Below, piece by piece: positions 34,445-46,508 of a stretch of 64,000 nt of DNA. The position numbers were made by a program, and so were the translations under genes. Numbering within the stretch: the stretch's first letter is position 1; each line of letters begins with the position of its first letter. The DNA is from Epiperipatus broadwayi (taxonomy: Eukaryota > Onychophora > Udeonychophora > Euonychophora > Peripatidae), in contig JAQFVV010012420.1 of NCBI GenBank assembly GCA_028023455.1, positions 7,891,194 through 7,955,193 on the forward strand, in the 5' to 3' direction. Below the pieces are notes generated by a model. That model did not search any database. It was given only the letters and a program-made list of their open reading frames with translations, and was not told where the DNA came from.

Positions 34445-36214
34445 GGAGGTTCTCTATCATTTGAAGGTAAGCTGCAGGTACTTGGAGCCCCTCCAGTACA
34501 CTGAGTAACACATTGATCTTGACACAGTCAAAGGCTCCAGCAAAGTCGAGTTGAATTGTGACCGGTCTGGGGTTTCTTTTCCTGCGAACATAGTCAACCA
34601 GAAGACAAAATCGGCTGATGGCATCGGCAGTCGAGCTCCCTCTTTTGGCAAATTGATAAGATGAAAGATGACTAATGATGTTATCTTGTATATCCTCTTT
34701 GATGAGGCTTTCTATTGACTTGGTCAGTAAAGGAAGCATTGAGATCGAACGGAGATTCTTCAAATCATGTGGTGTCTCCCATTTTTTGATAAGGGGAACC
34801 ATGACGATTGGACAAACCCCATCAATCTCACTGCAGTCATCTGCCAGAAGATCTAACATTCTCTTGACTACTGGGTTGGTGAAAGATCGCAGATGAAGCA
34901 GTAAAAACTTAGGAATGCTGTGCAGGCCAGGATGCGTTCTGTCTGGCATGGACTTGAGTTTTAGAAGGATTCTGGCCTCAGTGATTTTGTGAGTGGCAGA
35001 ATTTTCTGTGATAAATTTTTTACACAAGTTTGACACACCAAAGGGTTGGAATTTCCTGCAGTAGTGTTCACAAATCCTGGCCAACATGGATGTTCCCACA
35101 AAGCTGTTGCCTTGTATCTCGATCGATCTTGGGGCCTTGGATTTTTTTGCCATATCCAAGGGCTTATCTGAGATAGCCCCTGGTCCAGCAATGTTGATGG
35201 GGAATGTATTGACAGGCCCTTTTAACTGAGAGATATTCAGCAACCGCTCTCTGTAAGAGTCTTATTTAGGCTTTAGTATTAGGATGTTTGGGATATTCTT
35301 AGCTACGTGGGGGAGTTGTTTTAATTCTCTGGAAATTGAGTCCAGCTCACTAAGCATCCGAACTGGACCCTTGGACTCACTAGTGCATCAGTTAATCAGG
35401 TCTGTTAGTGAATTGACAAAGACATTCCAGGCAATATGTGCAGGGAGGGAAAGCAGTTGCACCCTATTGAAAGTGATGTAGGACTCTGATACTAATTGAA
35501 TTGTGATGTTGTATTTAGTGAGCATCCTGATGGTCTGGGGCACATCAACTGCTGTTTGAGTGATAGTACTGGGATTGATTCTTACCTCTAAAGCAAAGTG
35601 GTCTAATAGAAGAGTTGGCCAGAGGTGGGCCTCCAGGATGGAGGAGAGAGATGGAGAGAAGAATGTGAGATCTATTAACAAAGAAGTTGTTCTGGTATAA
35701 AATGAGAACACTGATTGAGAAAAAAAATTCTACTACTAATCAAGGGTTGAGTCAAGCACCAAAGGAACTTTGATTGAAATAGTTCATATGAGTGGTTAAA
35801 GTCCCCGATAATCACCATCGATAGAGGACTGGTCCTGAGAGTGGAATTAATTATATGAATTACACTAAGAACAAGTTGTAAATTTTTTGACAAATAAACA
35901 TTCACTAAATTCAGGGACCACCCTCCAAATTGTACTATGGCAATAAGGCAATTGCAATCGATATGCAGAATCTTGAAAAGAGATATTAGGGATCTTTTAT
36001 TAATAACTATGGCAACTCCCCCAGAAGCTGAGGTAGAGTAGCTGTAAAGGAAGTAACCCAAACTGTGAATAAGGTTGATAACTTGAGAGTCTGATTTCAC
36101 ATGTAGCTTTGTCTCACAAAAGCACAGAATGTCCAGTCCAGAATGATGGAACCAATGTGCTAGAGCATGTGCTCTGTCACGAGAGTTCAGACTTCAGAAA
36201 TTGATAGAGACTAT

Positions 36215-37846
36215 TGTGACACTACAATTCTTTTCCTTCCCCTAATAACAATCTTAATTATTAGAATCGCCGTCGAGGGTGCCATCAAGGATTTCTCTCT
36301 TGGAACCTGGCCACGAAGCTTTACGTAAACCTGGTCTTATTTATTTTTGAACGGCGATTCACCGATTACAAATTTTGTTTATAATCTGACAGGGGTTTTC
36401 ACTTAAGGACACTAACTAATTATTATAAATAATTAAAGAATTCAAATATACGTTGGATACAAAAAAAACTTTCCTTTATTATTATTATTATTAATAACAT
36501 TATATTTCTGCCCGATCCAGAGAGAACTGACTTACAATTTCTGATTTTCAAACTTTTAACTTTCTAAGTATTCTTCCCAAATATCTACCATGGATTTACT
36601 CGCGCCGACACTAACACTGCGGATTCTAGCAGGCGTGTATACAAAGGCGACTTATAGTATATAATCTTTCCTGAAGTTTATTTTTAAACCCCACTTTATT
36701 TGGTAAATAAATAACTTGCAAAAACTTAAAATGAACGTATAAGTGTCTTTCGTTTTCTTATACTTTCAACACTTCCCTTATTTTCTGCTAACAAGCAAGT
36801 AACGCCCTAAGGTTCTCTGTTGCTTGGCAGCGCACTTTTATACCCCCACCCTGTTGTTACCCTCTAGATCGAACAGATATTAAATAATTTAACATACAGT
36901 CATACCAATATTTCATAAAAATATTTAACGAGAATTAACATAAATAGTTTACAATATTAAATAAATTTATTTCCCCACCTCTATTGTTGAAACATTCGTA
37001 ACAAATATAATAAACGAAAAATAAATCAAAAATAAAGTTCTATTACGCTTTAACTAAAGTTCCCATTAATTGAAAAGTTTATAATTACCCTGATCGATCA
37101 GAGCGAAGTGGTCTGACTTTCATAGATTCACATTCCATTTGTCGTGCCTTTGTCCTTGTATATGAGAATTCTGGTGTGTCCATGGATGTTCCTTTGGTTG
37201 TCCGGCTAGCAATATACATTTCTTTCCATTCCTTGACTCTTTCTGTAGCTTCATTCAGATGGAGTGGCGGCCAATTCCCCAAAGGGGAAGGTTTTGATAG
37301 CTTTAGCCGCTATGCATTTGAAAAGAGTCCGCAAAATAAGTTTCTATAATAATTTCTGATTCGGAGCACAGCTTCTCTCCTTTTTTTTTCTTTATTGTCC
37401 TTGCTGGTCTCTCAAGTCAACTGACTTACTCTAAAAGCGATTTTATCTCTCTTTCTCTTATCTTTTTTTTTCTTTTTAATTAGCGTAATAGCAATTATTA
37501 ACCAAATACTTTTAGTTTGTGAAAGTTTCAACAATAGAGTCTAATTACTACCAACAATCTAATTTTGTTTTCTTTCCCCCACCCTTTTATCTCTCGAGTT
37601 TTCTCCCTTTTAATTAAACACTTTTAACATTTTTGACAATAAATTATATTTTATCTTTTTTTTTTTTTTTAAAAAATTGCTCAAATCTATAGCAAAAATA
37701 AAAGTTTAAGATTTTACCCTTCCCATTAAATTAAAATCATTTGTTAATTTTTATTTTACAAACTATTTAACTTCGGAAAATATCTATGACGAAATTATAA
37801 ATATGTGAGCTTATATATATATGAGCTGACTTAAAATATCAGCTCA
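36215..37846 (-). repeat. LTR, 3' copy in element orientation
   Basis: This is 1632 bp with TG...CA ends. Compared by eye with the other copy there are only about seven substitutions and a few small indels, one being about 15 bp in a poly-T/A stretch near 37670. The insertion is therefore recent. A 65-codon frame at 37282-37085 is conserved identically in both copies, but this may be just youth. Confidence 0.9.
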
Positions 37847-37888
37847 TTGCCCCATTTGTCATATAAAAAAAAACAATAAAAAAAAACT

Positions 37889-38901
37889 TTAATTGCCCCG
37901 AGGTGACTTGTCCCAACTTTTCTTGGGGTTATAGTTACTCGTACTCGCGGGTTCGTTACAGTTCTCCCATCTAACTTTACTTTCTCCACCTACCCCCTGG
38001 TCCTCCCATTCTATATCTTGTAATATTTCTAATGCTTCCTCAATGGATAGCCGACGGTTTTCGGCCAACTTACGTTGCACACCTGACGGAAGGTTAAATC
38101 TGATAGTTCGCACTATCTGGAATTGATCCATCGGATATGCCTCCAAGGCTCTCAATTTTGCCGCTTGACGTTGGAAAAACTGACTATACGTACCGTCTTT
38201 GTCCGCTTTATACTTTTCTTGCGATATCTTCATGCGTATGGTTTCTTGTTTCTCCACGCTCCAAAACCCTCGCAAAATCATAGTTCGATATTCTTGGAAT
38301 GTAGGGGGTTTGTAATTTACCGCCTTCCACCATTCCCTAGCGGAACCACTCAAATGGCTCGTTGCTATTATGATCTTCTCTTTTTCTTTCGACTTATGGA
38401 CGTAGAAAAAATCACCTAGACTGTCCAAGTAGTCAAAAGGGCTTTCCTCCCTTTCCCCTTTAAATGTTTTTATGTGTATAAATTTCGCCAACGTGACCCT
38501 ATCGAACTCTTCTTCTCCAGATTCGTTGAGCTTTCTTTCCATTACCTCTTTCTCTCGGTTTATTTGTATAGCCTTCTTGTTCGGGATTTCTTTAGTTTCC
38601 CCTGTAAACTGCTCTGTCTCTTCGTTTTCTGTCTTTTCTTCCTCTTTACTGACTTTATGGTCCGCTGGGTCTATGACTTCCTTTTTTTTTCATTGTTCCT
38701 ATTCTTTTCCCTCTCTTTTAATTCATTCACATCTTTCCTCAATTCTTGTATCATGCCTTTCATTTCTTTTATTTCTTTACGGTCTTCCATTACAATTTCT
38801 TTGAGCTCAGCGATAGCTCTCAATATTTCTTGTAACTGACACCGCTCGGGGTTTTTAAATGTTACCACCGGGCTTTCCATGCTACTTTCATCCTCAATCA
38901 T
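37889..38901 (-). pseudogene. Gag-like ORF of the LTR element (one frameshift)
   Basis: The frame starts at 38901 with MIEDESSMESPVV and a charged coiled coil (ILRAIAELKEIVM...ELRKDVNEL). It then continues one frame over at an A-run near 38690, and runs to 37889 (ending SWDKSPRGN). The main part has the retrotransposon Gag capsid pattern: FDYLDSLGDFF, HLSGSAREWWKAV, FQEYRTMILRGFW, then YSQFFQRQAAKLRAL and IRFNLPSG. There is no CCHC knuckle and no downstream pol. The shift is probably a one-base homopolymer indel, or it could be a sequencing slip. Capsid-like assembly is the likely original role. Confidence 0.8.
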
Positions 38902-39115
38902 ATTTTATTCTTTTGTTTTCTTTAATTTTATATTCGAACTCATAACCCTCCCTACGAGAATACTGACATACCACCACCATCTGAAATCCACCACCCTTAC
39001 TAAATTTTTTTTTTTTTTTTTTTTTTTTAAACTCTGATCTCTGGGCGTTTCTCTTGTTAACGAGCCCGACACGTTGGAAGCGCCATTTTCTATCTTTTTT
39101 CCTCTGTCCCTCCTC

Positions 39116-40734
39116 TGTGACACTACAATTCTTTTCCTTCCCCTAATAACTGAATCTTAATTATTAGAATCGCCATCGAGGGCGCCACCAAGGATTTCTC
39201 TCTTGGAACCTGGCCACGAAGCTTTACGTAAACCTGGTCTTATTTATTTTTGAACGGCGATTCACCGATTACAAATTTTGTTTATAATCTGACAGGGGTT
39301 TTCACTTAAGGACACTAACTAATTATTATAAATAATTAAAGAATTCAAATATACGTTGGATACAAAAAAAACTTTCCTTTATTATTATTATTATTAATAA
39401 CATTATATTTCTGCCCGATCCAGAGAGAACTGACTTACAATTTCTGATTTTCAAACTTTTAACTTTCTAAGTATTCTTCCCAAATATCTACCATGGATTT
39501 ACTTGCGCCGACACTAACACTGCGGATTCTAGCAGGCGTGTATACAAAGGCGACTTATAGTATATAATCTTTCCTGAAGTTTATTTTTAAACCCCACTTT
39601 ATTTGGTAAATAAATAACTTGCAAAAACTTAAAATGAACGTATAAGTGTCTTTCGTTTTCTTATACTTTCAACACTTCCCTTATTTTCTGCTAACAAGCA
39701 AGTAACGCCCTAAGGTTCTCTGTTGCTTGGCAGCGCACTTTTATACCCCCACCCTGTTGTTACCCTCTAGATCGAACAGATATTAAATAATTTAACATAC
39801 AGTCATACCAATATTTCATAAAAATATTTAACGAGAATTAACATAAATAGTTTACAATATTAAATAAATTTATTTCCCCACCTCTATTGTTGAAACATTC
39901 GTAACAAATATAATAAACGAAAAATAAATCAAAAATAAAGTTCTATTACGCTTTAACTAAAGTTCCCATTAATTGAAAAGTTTATAATTACCCTGATCGA
40001 TCAGAGCGAAGTGGTCTGACTTTCATAGATTCACATTCCATTTGTCGTGCCTTTGTCCTTGTATATGAGAATTCTGGTGTGTCCATGGATGTTCCTTTGG
40101 TTGTCCGGCTAGCAATATACATTTCTTTCCATTCCTTGACTCTTTCTGTAGCTTCATTCAGATGGAGTGGCGGCCAATTCCCCAAAGGGGAAGGTTTTGA
40201 TAGCTTTAGCCGCTATGCATTTGAAAAGAGTCCGCAAAATAAGTTTCTATAATAATTTCTGATTCGGAGCACAGCTTCTCTCTTTTTTTTTTCTTTATTG
40301 TCCTTGCTGGTCTCTCAAGTCAACTGACTTACTCTAAAAGCGATTTTATCTCTCTTTCTCTTATCTTTTTTTTTCTTTTTAATTAGCGTAATAGCAATTA
40401 TTAACCAAATACTTTTAGTTTGTGAAAGTTTCAACAATAGAGTCTAATTACTACCAACAATCTAATTTTGTTTTCTTTCCCCCACCCTTTTATCTCTCGA
40501 GTTTTCTCCCTTTTAATTAAACACTTTTAACATTTTTGACAATAAATTATATTTTATCTTTTTTCTTTTTTTTTTTATAGCAAAAATAAAAGTTTAAGAT
40601 TTTACCCTTCCCATTAAATTAAAATCATTTGTTAATTTTTATTTTACAAACTATTTACCTTCGGAAAATATCTATGATGAAATTATAAATATGTGAGCTT
40701 ATATATATATGAGCTGACTTAAAATATCAGCTCA
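39116..40734 (-). repeat. LTR, 5' copy in element orientation
   Basis: This is 1619 bp and matches the other LTR. In element orientation it begins TGAGCTGATATTTTAAG; with TCAGCTCA some 20 bp on, this makes a terminal hairpin. A TATA-like AT run follows. Confidence 0.9.
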
Positions 40735-40735
40735 C

Positions 40736-43700
40736 TATGTTAAATGGAATGATCTGATCGATCTCTCATCCTCAGGAGGCCTGACCTTATTAGAACTGAA
40801 ATTGTTCAGATCTGGGTTCTCTCCAGAGTGGGGAGAGACCATACACCCTTGGTCCAACTGTGATTCATCCCCAACCAATGCTGAGAAGGGGCCAGACCTA
40901 TCCAAATGAACAGTGCATTTGGAGCAGTCTGACTCAGGGATAACTGATTCCTCCACTGGAGAAAAGGTCATTGCAGGATCTTTGTATCTGATATTCTTTT
41001 CTCTAGGTCTGGATTCAGACCTCAAGAGGTTGTAATGATCTGTAGGAACCAGCATAGGCAGGCTGTCATCACTGGTCATGGAGTTCACTGGTGAAGCCCC
41101 AGATTTCCTGTTCCTATTTTTCCTTTTGTATTGGGGCTGAGGGGACTGGGGTCTGTTGTTGATAACTACCTCATCAGCAGAGGTCATTATGCAGTCATCA
41201 TCTTCATCTTCAGATAATGTTTCATCAAACTTGTCTCCATCCAGCTGAGTGGGCTGTTCTGGCAGTCGTAGCTCATCAGTAGTTTTCTTATCACTGGCCA
41301 TATCTTGTGAATCAGGCAAAGAGACTATTTGTCCAGCCATCAGAGTTCCACTTGAAGATGAATTAGCTGTGGTTCTAGCTGGTTGTTGAAACATTTGTGG
41401 CATGCTTTTGATGGTACATTTGTGGTATCTTTTAGGGATTTGTCCACATAGTTTGCATTTGCAGTCTTGGCAATTTCTCCTAATATGCCCCTGTTGCTTA
41501 CAAAAAAACACTGGGGAGACACTCTATGGAGTATTATTATGAGGGGGGCTTCATTATCTTTGATCAGATCTGGGATAGACAAGGGAGAAGTACCTTTGCC
41601 AAGACTAATCCTAAACAGGGCCACATTAGTATACACTTCAGAGTCTGCTTGTTTCTCCAGTATATAATTAAATGAGATAATCCTGCCAAAGGGGGAGAGG
41701 ATCTTTTGAAGGTCAGCCCTCTCAAAGTCCTTCCCACAATTATGCACCTTTCCCTCTAAGATTGTGGGACAGTTTAAATCAAAGTAACCAGGTATCGGTT
41801 AATAAGTGATTTGTGATTATTACTGAATGCCTCTTTGGCAACAACATTTTTAAACTGGATAATCACGTATCTATCATTCGGGTGAAAGAGAATCTTATAT
41901 ATTGAACCCCAAAGGCCGTGAGTTTTAAATAAATTGTATAAGTCTTGGATAGGGAATTTTAAATAGATTGAGGTTTCTGTCAGTAGTGGATAAAATCACA
42001 GCATTTTCATTTTTGTAATTTTTTGAATGTTTTGTGTAGTAGAGCTGGGACCGACTGGTTAAACCTCTCATTAATTTCACCATGTATCAATAAATCACAT
42101 GGGTGATTGGCTTTCTGATTAGGTGAGTACTCTTCTAAAGTTGCTTGAGGATATTCTACCTCCTCATTATCTATGATAAGCATAGCCTTGGAGAATAAGT
42201 CCATTTGAGACCCTACATCTATATTGCCTTGACTGGAGGCCATGGGTAACATTGGAGGTTTAAGATTTATAGCAGCTTTTTCTACATAAGATATAGGTTT
42301 AGGGCCTAATCAGGCAGAATTGTATTTAGGGATTTTTTTCGATAAGGCTCTGTCTTCAAAAGTCTCAACAGTGTTGCTTGCATCAATGGAGAGATCAGGG
42401 TCTGACCTAAAGTTGTTGTTGTCAAGTGTAATGTCAGACTTCATAAGATTACTCTTGGATAAATAGCCATTCAGTCTGGATTCAGAGTTGGCACTTAATT
42501 GAGGGAAAATCTGAGTTTAGAAATCTATTAGAGAAATTGGGGTATGAGAAGCTATCTAGTGGAAGATTATTGGTGTACTTAGCTTCATAGGTTGATGACT
42601 TATTTCTAAGTGAAGGTTTAAAGAAGTGAGAAGGCTGTGTCACTTGAAATTTTGAATTAGATGTGGTTGCAGAATCTATGGGTGTCTTATTTGCCATCAA
42701 TGATTTTTTTGGATGCTTCTAGATCGTTGGTTTCAAATCCAATCTCATCAGTGACAAATTCTGGAGTTTTCTGTAACATTAAACCAAAGTCAATCTTTTC
42801 CTTAGTAATTAAAGTTGTAGATAAGTTGGTGTAACTCATTTTTGCTGTAGTGGGTTGAGTCATTTTAGATTTACAACTGTTCATAGGGAAGTAATCTATT
42901 GATATGTTATTTTTGGAATTTTGAGACTTATCTGGGATAATCTGTAATTTTGCACTGCCATCTATATTCTGGTTGGAAAACGAAGTGGAAGATTTGTTGT
43001 TGTGAAATTCTTGTTGGGCTTTAGAGAGGGAACTTTTGGGCTGAGAACTGTTCTCTGAGAGAAAATCCTATTGATTCAGTAAATTTGGTTGATCAGCTTT
43101 AATATTTATGGAGTTTTCTACTGTCTTAGAATCATTATCTAACGAAAAAATATCTCCGACGGATTTTAAATTTACGTTATGAGAATTTTTGTTTTTCAAT
43201 GGTGCCACTGTTCCCAAGGTTTTTTCCGGATAACTTTTTTGGTAGTGGCTCAAAAATTCCAATTCTTTCACTGACATGTTGTTTACATCAGAATACATAT
43301 TATTCAACTCTAAGATTGAGATCGAAATTGGTGTCTCATAGTTTTCCTGTTACTGCAAAGTTTTTCCGCATTCCAGCATTTCCGGAAGCAGCTTTTCATA
43401 TCGTAACTGTAGATTTTGAGTAGTTTTCAGGTCAGAACTTTTTTCTGAGCTATTTAGTTGATTTCAAATCAGGCTTAGAATTAAAATTATTATCTATCAT
43501 TTTGGTGTCTGTTTTTGTTTCAGAAGAGGGGATAAAGCAATTTTTATTTTGATCAAAGTTCATGTTATCAGTTTTCTTTTTGTTCGCTGTTTTCTTTGGC
43601 AAAGGTATTAAAGAAAAGGACTTCTTAGGAGATACTAGATTCGCTTTGTGAATAGGATCAACATTTCTGGCAGCTTTTTAACTTCTCCGATTATTGCTAC

Positions 43701-43791
43701 CGATTTTAAATTCATCCATTGGATCTTTTCCAGAGTTTACAGGAACATGTCTATCTCTTAGCTTGGTAGTAGTATTATTAACAGCAGCCAT
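40736..43791 (-). pseudogene. LINE ORF1 (RRM-like plus CCHC zinc-knuckle protein), broken
   Basis: The frame opens MAAVNNTTTKLRDRHVP at 43791 and runs with several stops and shifts to ...IRSFHLT at 40736. The N-terminal third is low-complexity and Ser/Asn/Lys-rich. Around 41950-41550 come two segments resembling RNA-recognition folds (for example FKTHGLWGSIYKILF, DRYVIIQFKN, then LQKILSPFGRIISFNY). These are followed by zinc knuckles CFFCKQQGHIRRNC and CKLCGQIPKRYHKC (about 41510-41400). The C-terminal part is acidic. ORF1 proteins of this layout bind element RNA. Homologous broken ORF1s occur at 49.5-50.45 kb and 58.6-60.1 kb. Confidence 0.78.
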
Positions 43792-43900
43792 AGATGTTTC
43801 CCAGAATGGACTATTCACCGTCAAGTTTGTGCTTGGGAATTTAAATCTTTTTCATACAAAAATATTTACTTAATGTAAAGAAATAAATGCTTACCTGTTT

Positions 43901-45142
43901 TTTTTTTCAAGAACTTTTAGGACCCAAATCATGCAAATAAGACTGATCCAGTCAGAGCTCATAAATCGTGACCCGCACAATCAGGCTAAACTTGTGCATT
44001 AAAATGATAATGCTGTTTTACGAATAATGCTGGAAATAATAATTTATCACACTTGACAAAAAAAAAATCAAATATAATGGGGGAAAAAAAACTCTTAAGA
44101 AACAATGATTATGCAGATATAAGAATTAGTCTCTTAAATAGTACTAATGAAACACTTCTGTGGATAATCTATTTTGAATTATAACCTATCAAACAGTGCT
44201 CATATAAAATATAAATTTTCTATGACTTTACTTTTGAACATATTCGATTATATTTATTTAAAAAAACTGGAAAAAAATTTATAAATTTTGACTTAAATCA
44301 TTTTGGCACTTTAGTAGTCCCTTATAATCAAATACTGCTGTTTAACTAAAAAAAAAAAAAGGGGGGCGGGCAGGGTAGAAAGTAAAAAATAAAAATAAAA
44401 CATCAATTTGTCAATTTCAAATAAGTCACATGCTTGTTGTTAATTTGTTCAATTGATATTTGGCTAACGTAATTTAACTTCCGATATGAACTTTTACTTT
44501 TTGAAAGAATTAAAACAATTTGCCTAATTGTAGCTCTTAACTATATTTTATCAATAATCTTTATAATATAAATTAGATCTGCTTTTGTAAAAAAATCATG
44601 TTTAAGATCACCATTAAATATTTTTTATATAATCTGTTACCATTCATTTTCTTTATATGTTGAGAATCTGGATGGGAATTTACAATAATAGACTTTATAG
44701 TAGCATATCAAGTAAATTCAAGAATTTGTGAAATGCACTTAAGATGTATTTTTAGATCATCTTTGATCATCTTGAAATGAAATATTTCTAGAAGTCCAAG
44801 TCTCACTTTCATAAAATAAATTAGTCAAAATGACAGTTCTATATAAAACTAATTTAGATGAAGTTATGTAATTATCATGAAATACCCTTTTTTTAACTTG
44901 TAAAATGGAGCAACAACACATTGAAGTCTCCATTGGACTTCCTTATGCACACTCTCCTTTTTATTTAAAAATCTATACGATACTATTAATCTGAAGTATC
45001 TGCTTTAAGAGCTGTTATGAATTTGTGAATTTTTTAGATTTCAAAATATATCTTTTATCACTTCATTGTAAACTCAAACTTTGCTAAGAAAAAACCCCCA
45101 GATATGTCACCAATTTATAATTTATTTATTTTTTGATAATGG
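43901..45142. other. Unassigned AT-rich sequence
   Basis: Nothing is recognised. An A-run turning into GGGGGGCGGGCAGGG occurs near 44349-44375 as an isolated oddity. Confidence 0.45.
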
Positions 45143-45440
45143 TAGCCAGTTTTTCATACAGCAGTGCCACCCAGTGCAAGTCTTAGTAATCAATGATGTA
45201 AGAAGATTTGTGCATAAAATCTCATCTAGATACTAAGATCCAAGTCAAGTATCTTAGATCCAAGGCTTCTGACTGATGAAAACCACAAGCTAAGAACTAG
45301 TGGTTTTCATCAGTCAGAAGCCTTGGATCTAAGAGCCTTGACTTGGATCTTTGTATCTAGAGAAGATTTTATGCACAAACCTTTTTGTATCCATTGATTA
45401 CTAAGGCTTGCACTGGGTGGCACTTCTAGAAGTTGAGAGA
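45143..45440. mobile_element. Palindromic hammerhead element, copy D (decayed)
   Basis: It has the arms of the family: CAGTGCCACCCAGTGCAAG and TAATCAATG on the left, CCATTGATTACT and GCACTGGGTGGCACT on the right. It is shorter, with the inner arms nearly adjacent. CTGATGA is at 45273 (+), and its mirror TCATCAG is at 45307. The GAAA block reads AGAAC and the triplet is lost, so neither hammerhead should work. Confidence 0.7.
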
Positions 45441-45745
45441 GCAAACATATAAACAAAGTGATTATACAGAAAGTGGGTTCTTGTGTTTAGAAAAAGTTGA
45501 GGGGGATCTAGATATAAAGACAAAGATGGTGTTGTGGAAGTGGGATGGAGCAGGATAGAGAATATAAAAAAAGCTTAGGGTGGGGAATGGAAAAGGAAGA
45601 CAAGGTGGCTAACAGGTTTCTGTGGGCATAGTAACTGAGAGAATCCTGATTTTGATAAAGGAGAAGCCATAGCACATCACATACTGTTATTAACAACTTG
45701 TCTGAGCATAGAAAGTGGTGATCACATGATGTTTTGATGGTTGTA
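45441..45745 (+). pseudogene. LINE 3'-end remnant
   Basis: GTGATTATACAGAAAGTGGGT through GAGAAGCCATAGCACATCAC matches the tail of the LINE remnant at about 9340-9590. It is followed by GTGGTGATCACATGATG, the outer segment of the palindromic hammerhead family. No usable ORF remains. Confidence 0.6.
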
Positions 45746-46464
45746 TTTTTTATGCTTGTTTCTTTAATTGTATTTGTAAATGTATATACAAACTAATTTA
45801 TTTATTGTAAAAAGTTATAAATCTTTGAAATTTTGTTTGGATAATGAAAGTTTTTGAATAAAGAGGTACTTTTAATTTGTAGTATTTTATCTGTATTTAA
45901 ATTGATTCACATTTTAAAGGTGATAATCATTCCAACTAAAAGTTGTGAAAGATTTTTTTCATTGCTGGCCAATAAAAAGACTTGAATTTGTTTTAAACAT
46001 TAGATACTAAAACAAAGTTTTTAAAAGTTGTGATCAAGAGTAGAACTATCATTCACAAATAAAAACCCAAGAAAAGAAGATTACTGCTTTATGCTTTTAA
46101 TCAGTTCAAATTAAAGCTTAAAATTTCACCATGTGATGTATATTGTATTTTGATACTGATGCATAAAGCCCCATATAAATTGTTCCAAATGTCATAAAGA
46201 TGGAATATAAAGTTGGAAGTAGTAATATTCTTGTTTTATATCAATATTAATTTCAGATGGGTAAAATTTTTCATTAGCCATAAGTAAAAATGCTCTCAAC
46301 CATTTTTGTATCATGTGTATAATAAGAATAAATTTTAAACGGATAAACATCTAATTTCAACATTGTCATAAACCTGTTTAATTAATTCATTAAAGTATGA
46401 AGATTGGCTATCTTAATATATATCTGAGCACTTACAGCATATATGTGTAGAGATGATAATCTGG

Positions 46465-46508
46465 ACCAACTGATGATTGCTGGTTTAGCATGAAATACGT
46501 ATATTGGT
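46465..46508 (+). ncRNA. Hammerhead ribozyme, first repeat of the 46.4-kb element
   Basis: Stem I ACCAA (46465-46469) pairs perfectly with TTGGT (46504-46508). Core CTGATGA is at 46470-46476. Stem II TGCT/AGCA with loop GGTTT is at 46478-46490, flanked by a U-U mismatch. GAAA is at 46492-46495. Stem III ATA/TAT closes on CG. The cleavage triplet ATA is at 46501-46503. The U-U at the base of stem II is a departure from the usual G-C. Confidence 0.72.

Larger units (their letters stand above)
32873..36214 (-). pseudogene. LINE ORF2 (endonuclease + reverse transcriptase), broken
   Basis: The order on the - strand is: AP-endonuclease (LDILCFCETKLH, MVIIGDFNHS, LLDHFALEVRI; about 36200-35390), reverse transcriptase (TIQLDFAGAFDCV for motif A at about 34580-34540, MPQGSPLSPLLFAAYI at about 34334, catalytic YMDD in HISYMDDMAVF at about 34200, then GLSINRGKSAIW), and a C-terminal CPLC...H...C module near 33215-33160. 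Interruptions are a TGA in the first ten codons, shifts near 35700, 35250 and 34340, and two internal tandem duplications. It would have copied element RNA at a nicked target. Clade (I/Jockey group) is a guess from layout. Confidence 0.82.
36211..40738 (-). mobile_element. Gag-only LTR retrotransposon with 4-bp target duplication
   Basis: Two long direct repeats (36215-37846 and 39116-40734) begin TGTGACACTACAATTC and end ATCAGCTCA on the + strand. They flank a 1.27-kb interior with a Gag-like frame on the - strand. The target duplication is CTAT (36211-36214 and 40735-40738). No protease, reverse transcriptase or integrase is present, so it is non-autonomous and must have been moved by a partner. 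A 4-bp duplication is common in Ty3/gypsy elements. No canonical primer-binding site abuts the 5' LTR; a TGGCGC motif lies about 30 nt inside (- strand from 39085). Confidence 0.9.
32601..43900 (-). mobile_element. Near full-length LINE, split by an LTR retrotransposon
   Basis: On the - strand this contains ORF1 (43791 to 40736), then ORF2 (36214 to 32873) with endonuclease, reverse transcriptase and a C-terminal zinc module, and a 3' region to roughly 32600. The two ORFs abut: the ORF1 stop TAG lies in the 4-bp target site of the LTR element inserted between them at 36215-40734. Removing that insert brings the ORF2 start (reading IVSINF...SLNSRDRAHALA) directly after ORF1 in another frame. 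The copy has a few stops and frameshifts, so it is dead but fairly young. The outer boundaries are approximate. Confidence 0.8.

Noticed and set aside
37085-37282. 65-residue ORF conserved in both LTRs (also 39988-40185) as a real gene
   Set aside because: Identity is expected because the LTRs are nearly identical; there is no independent sign of selection.
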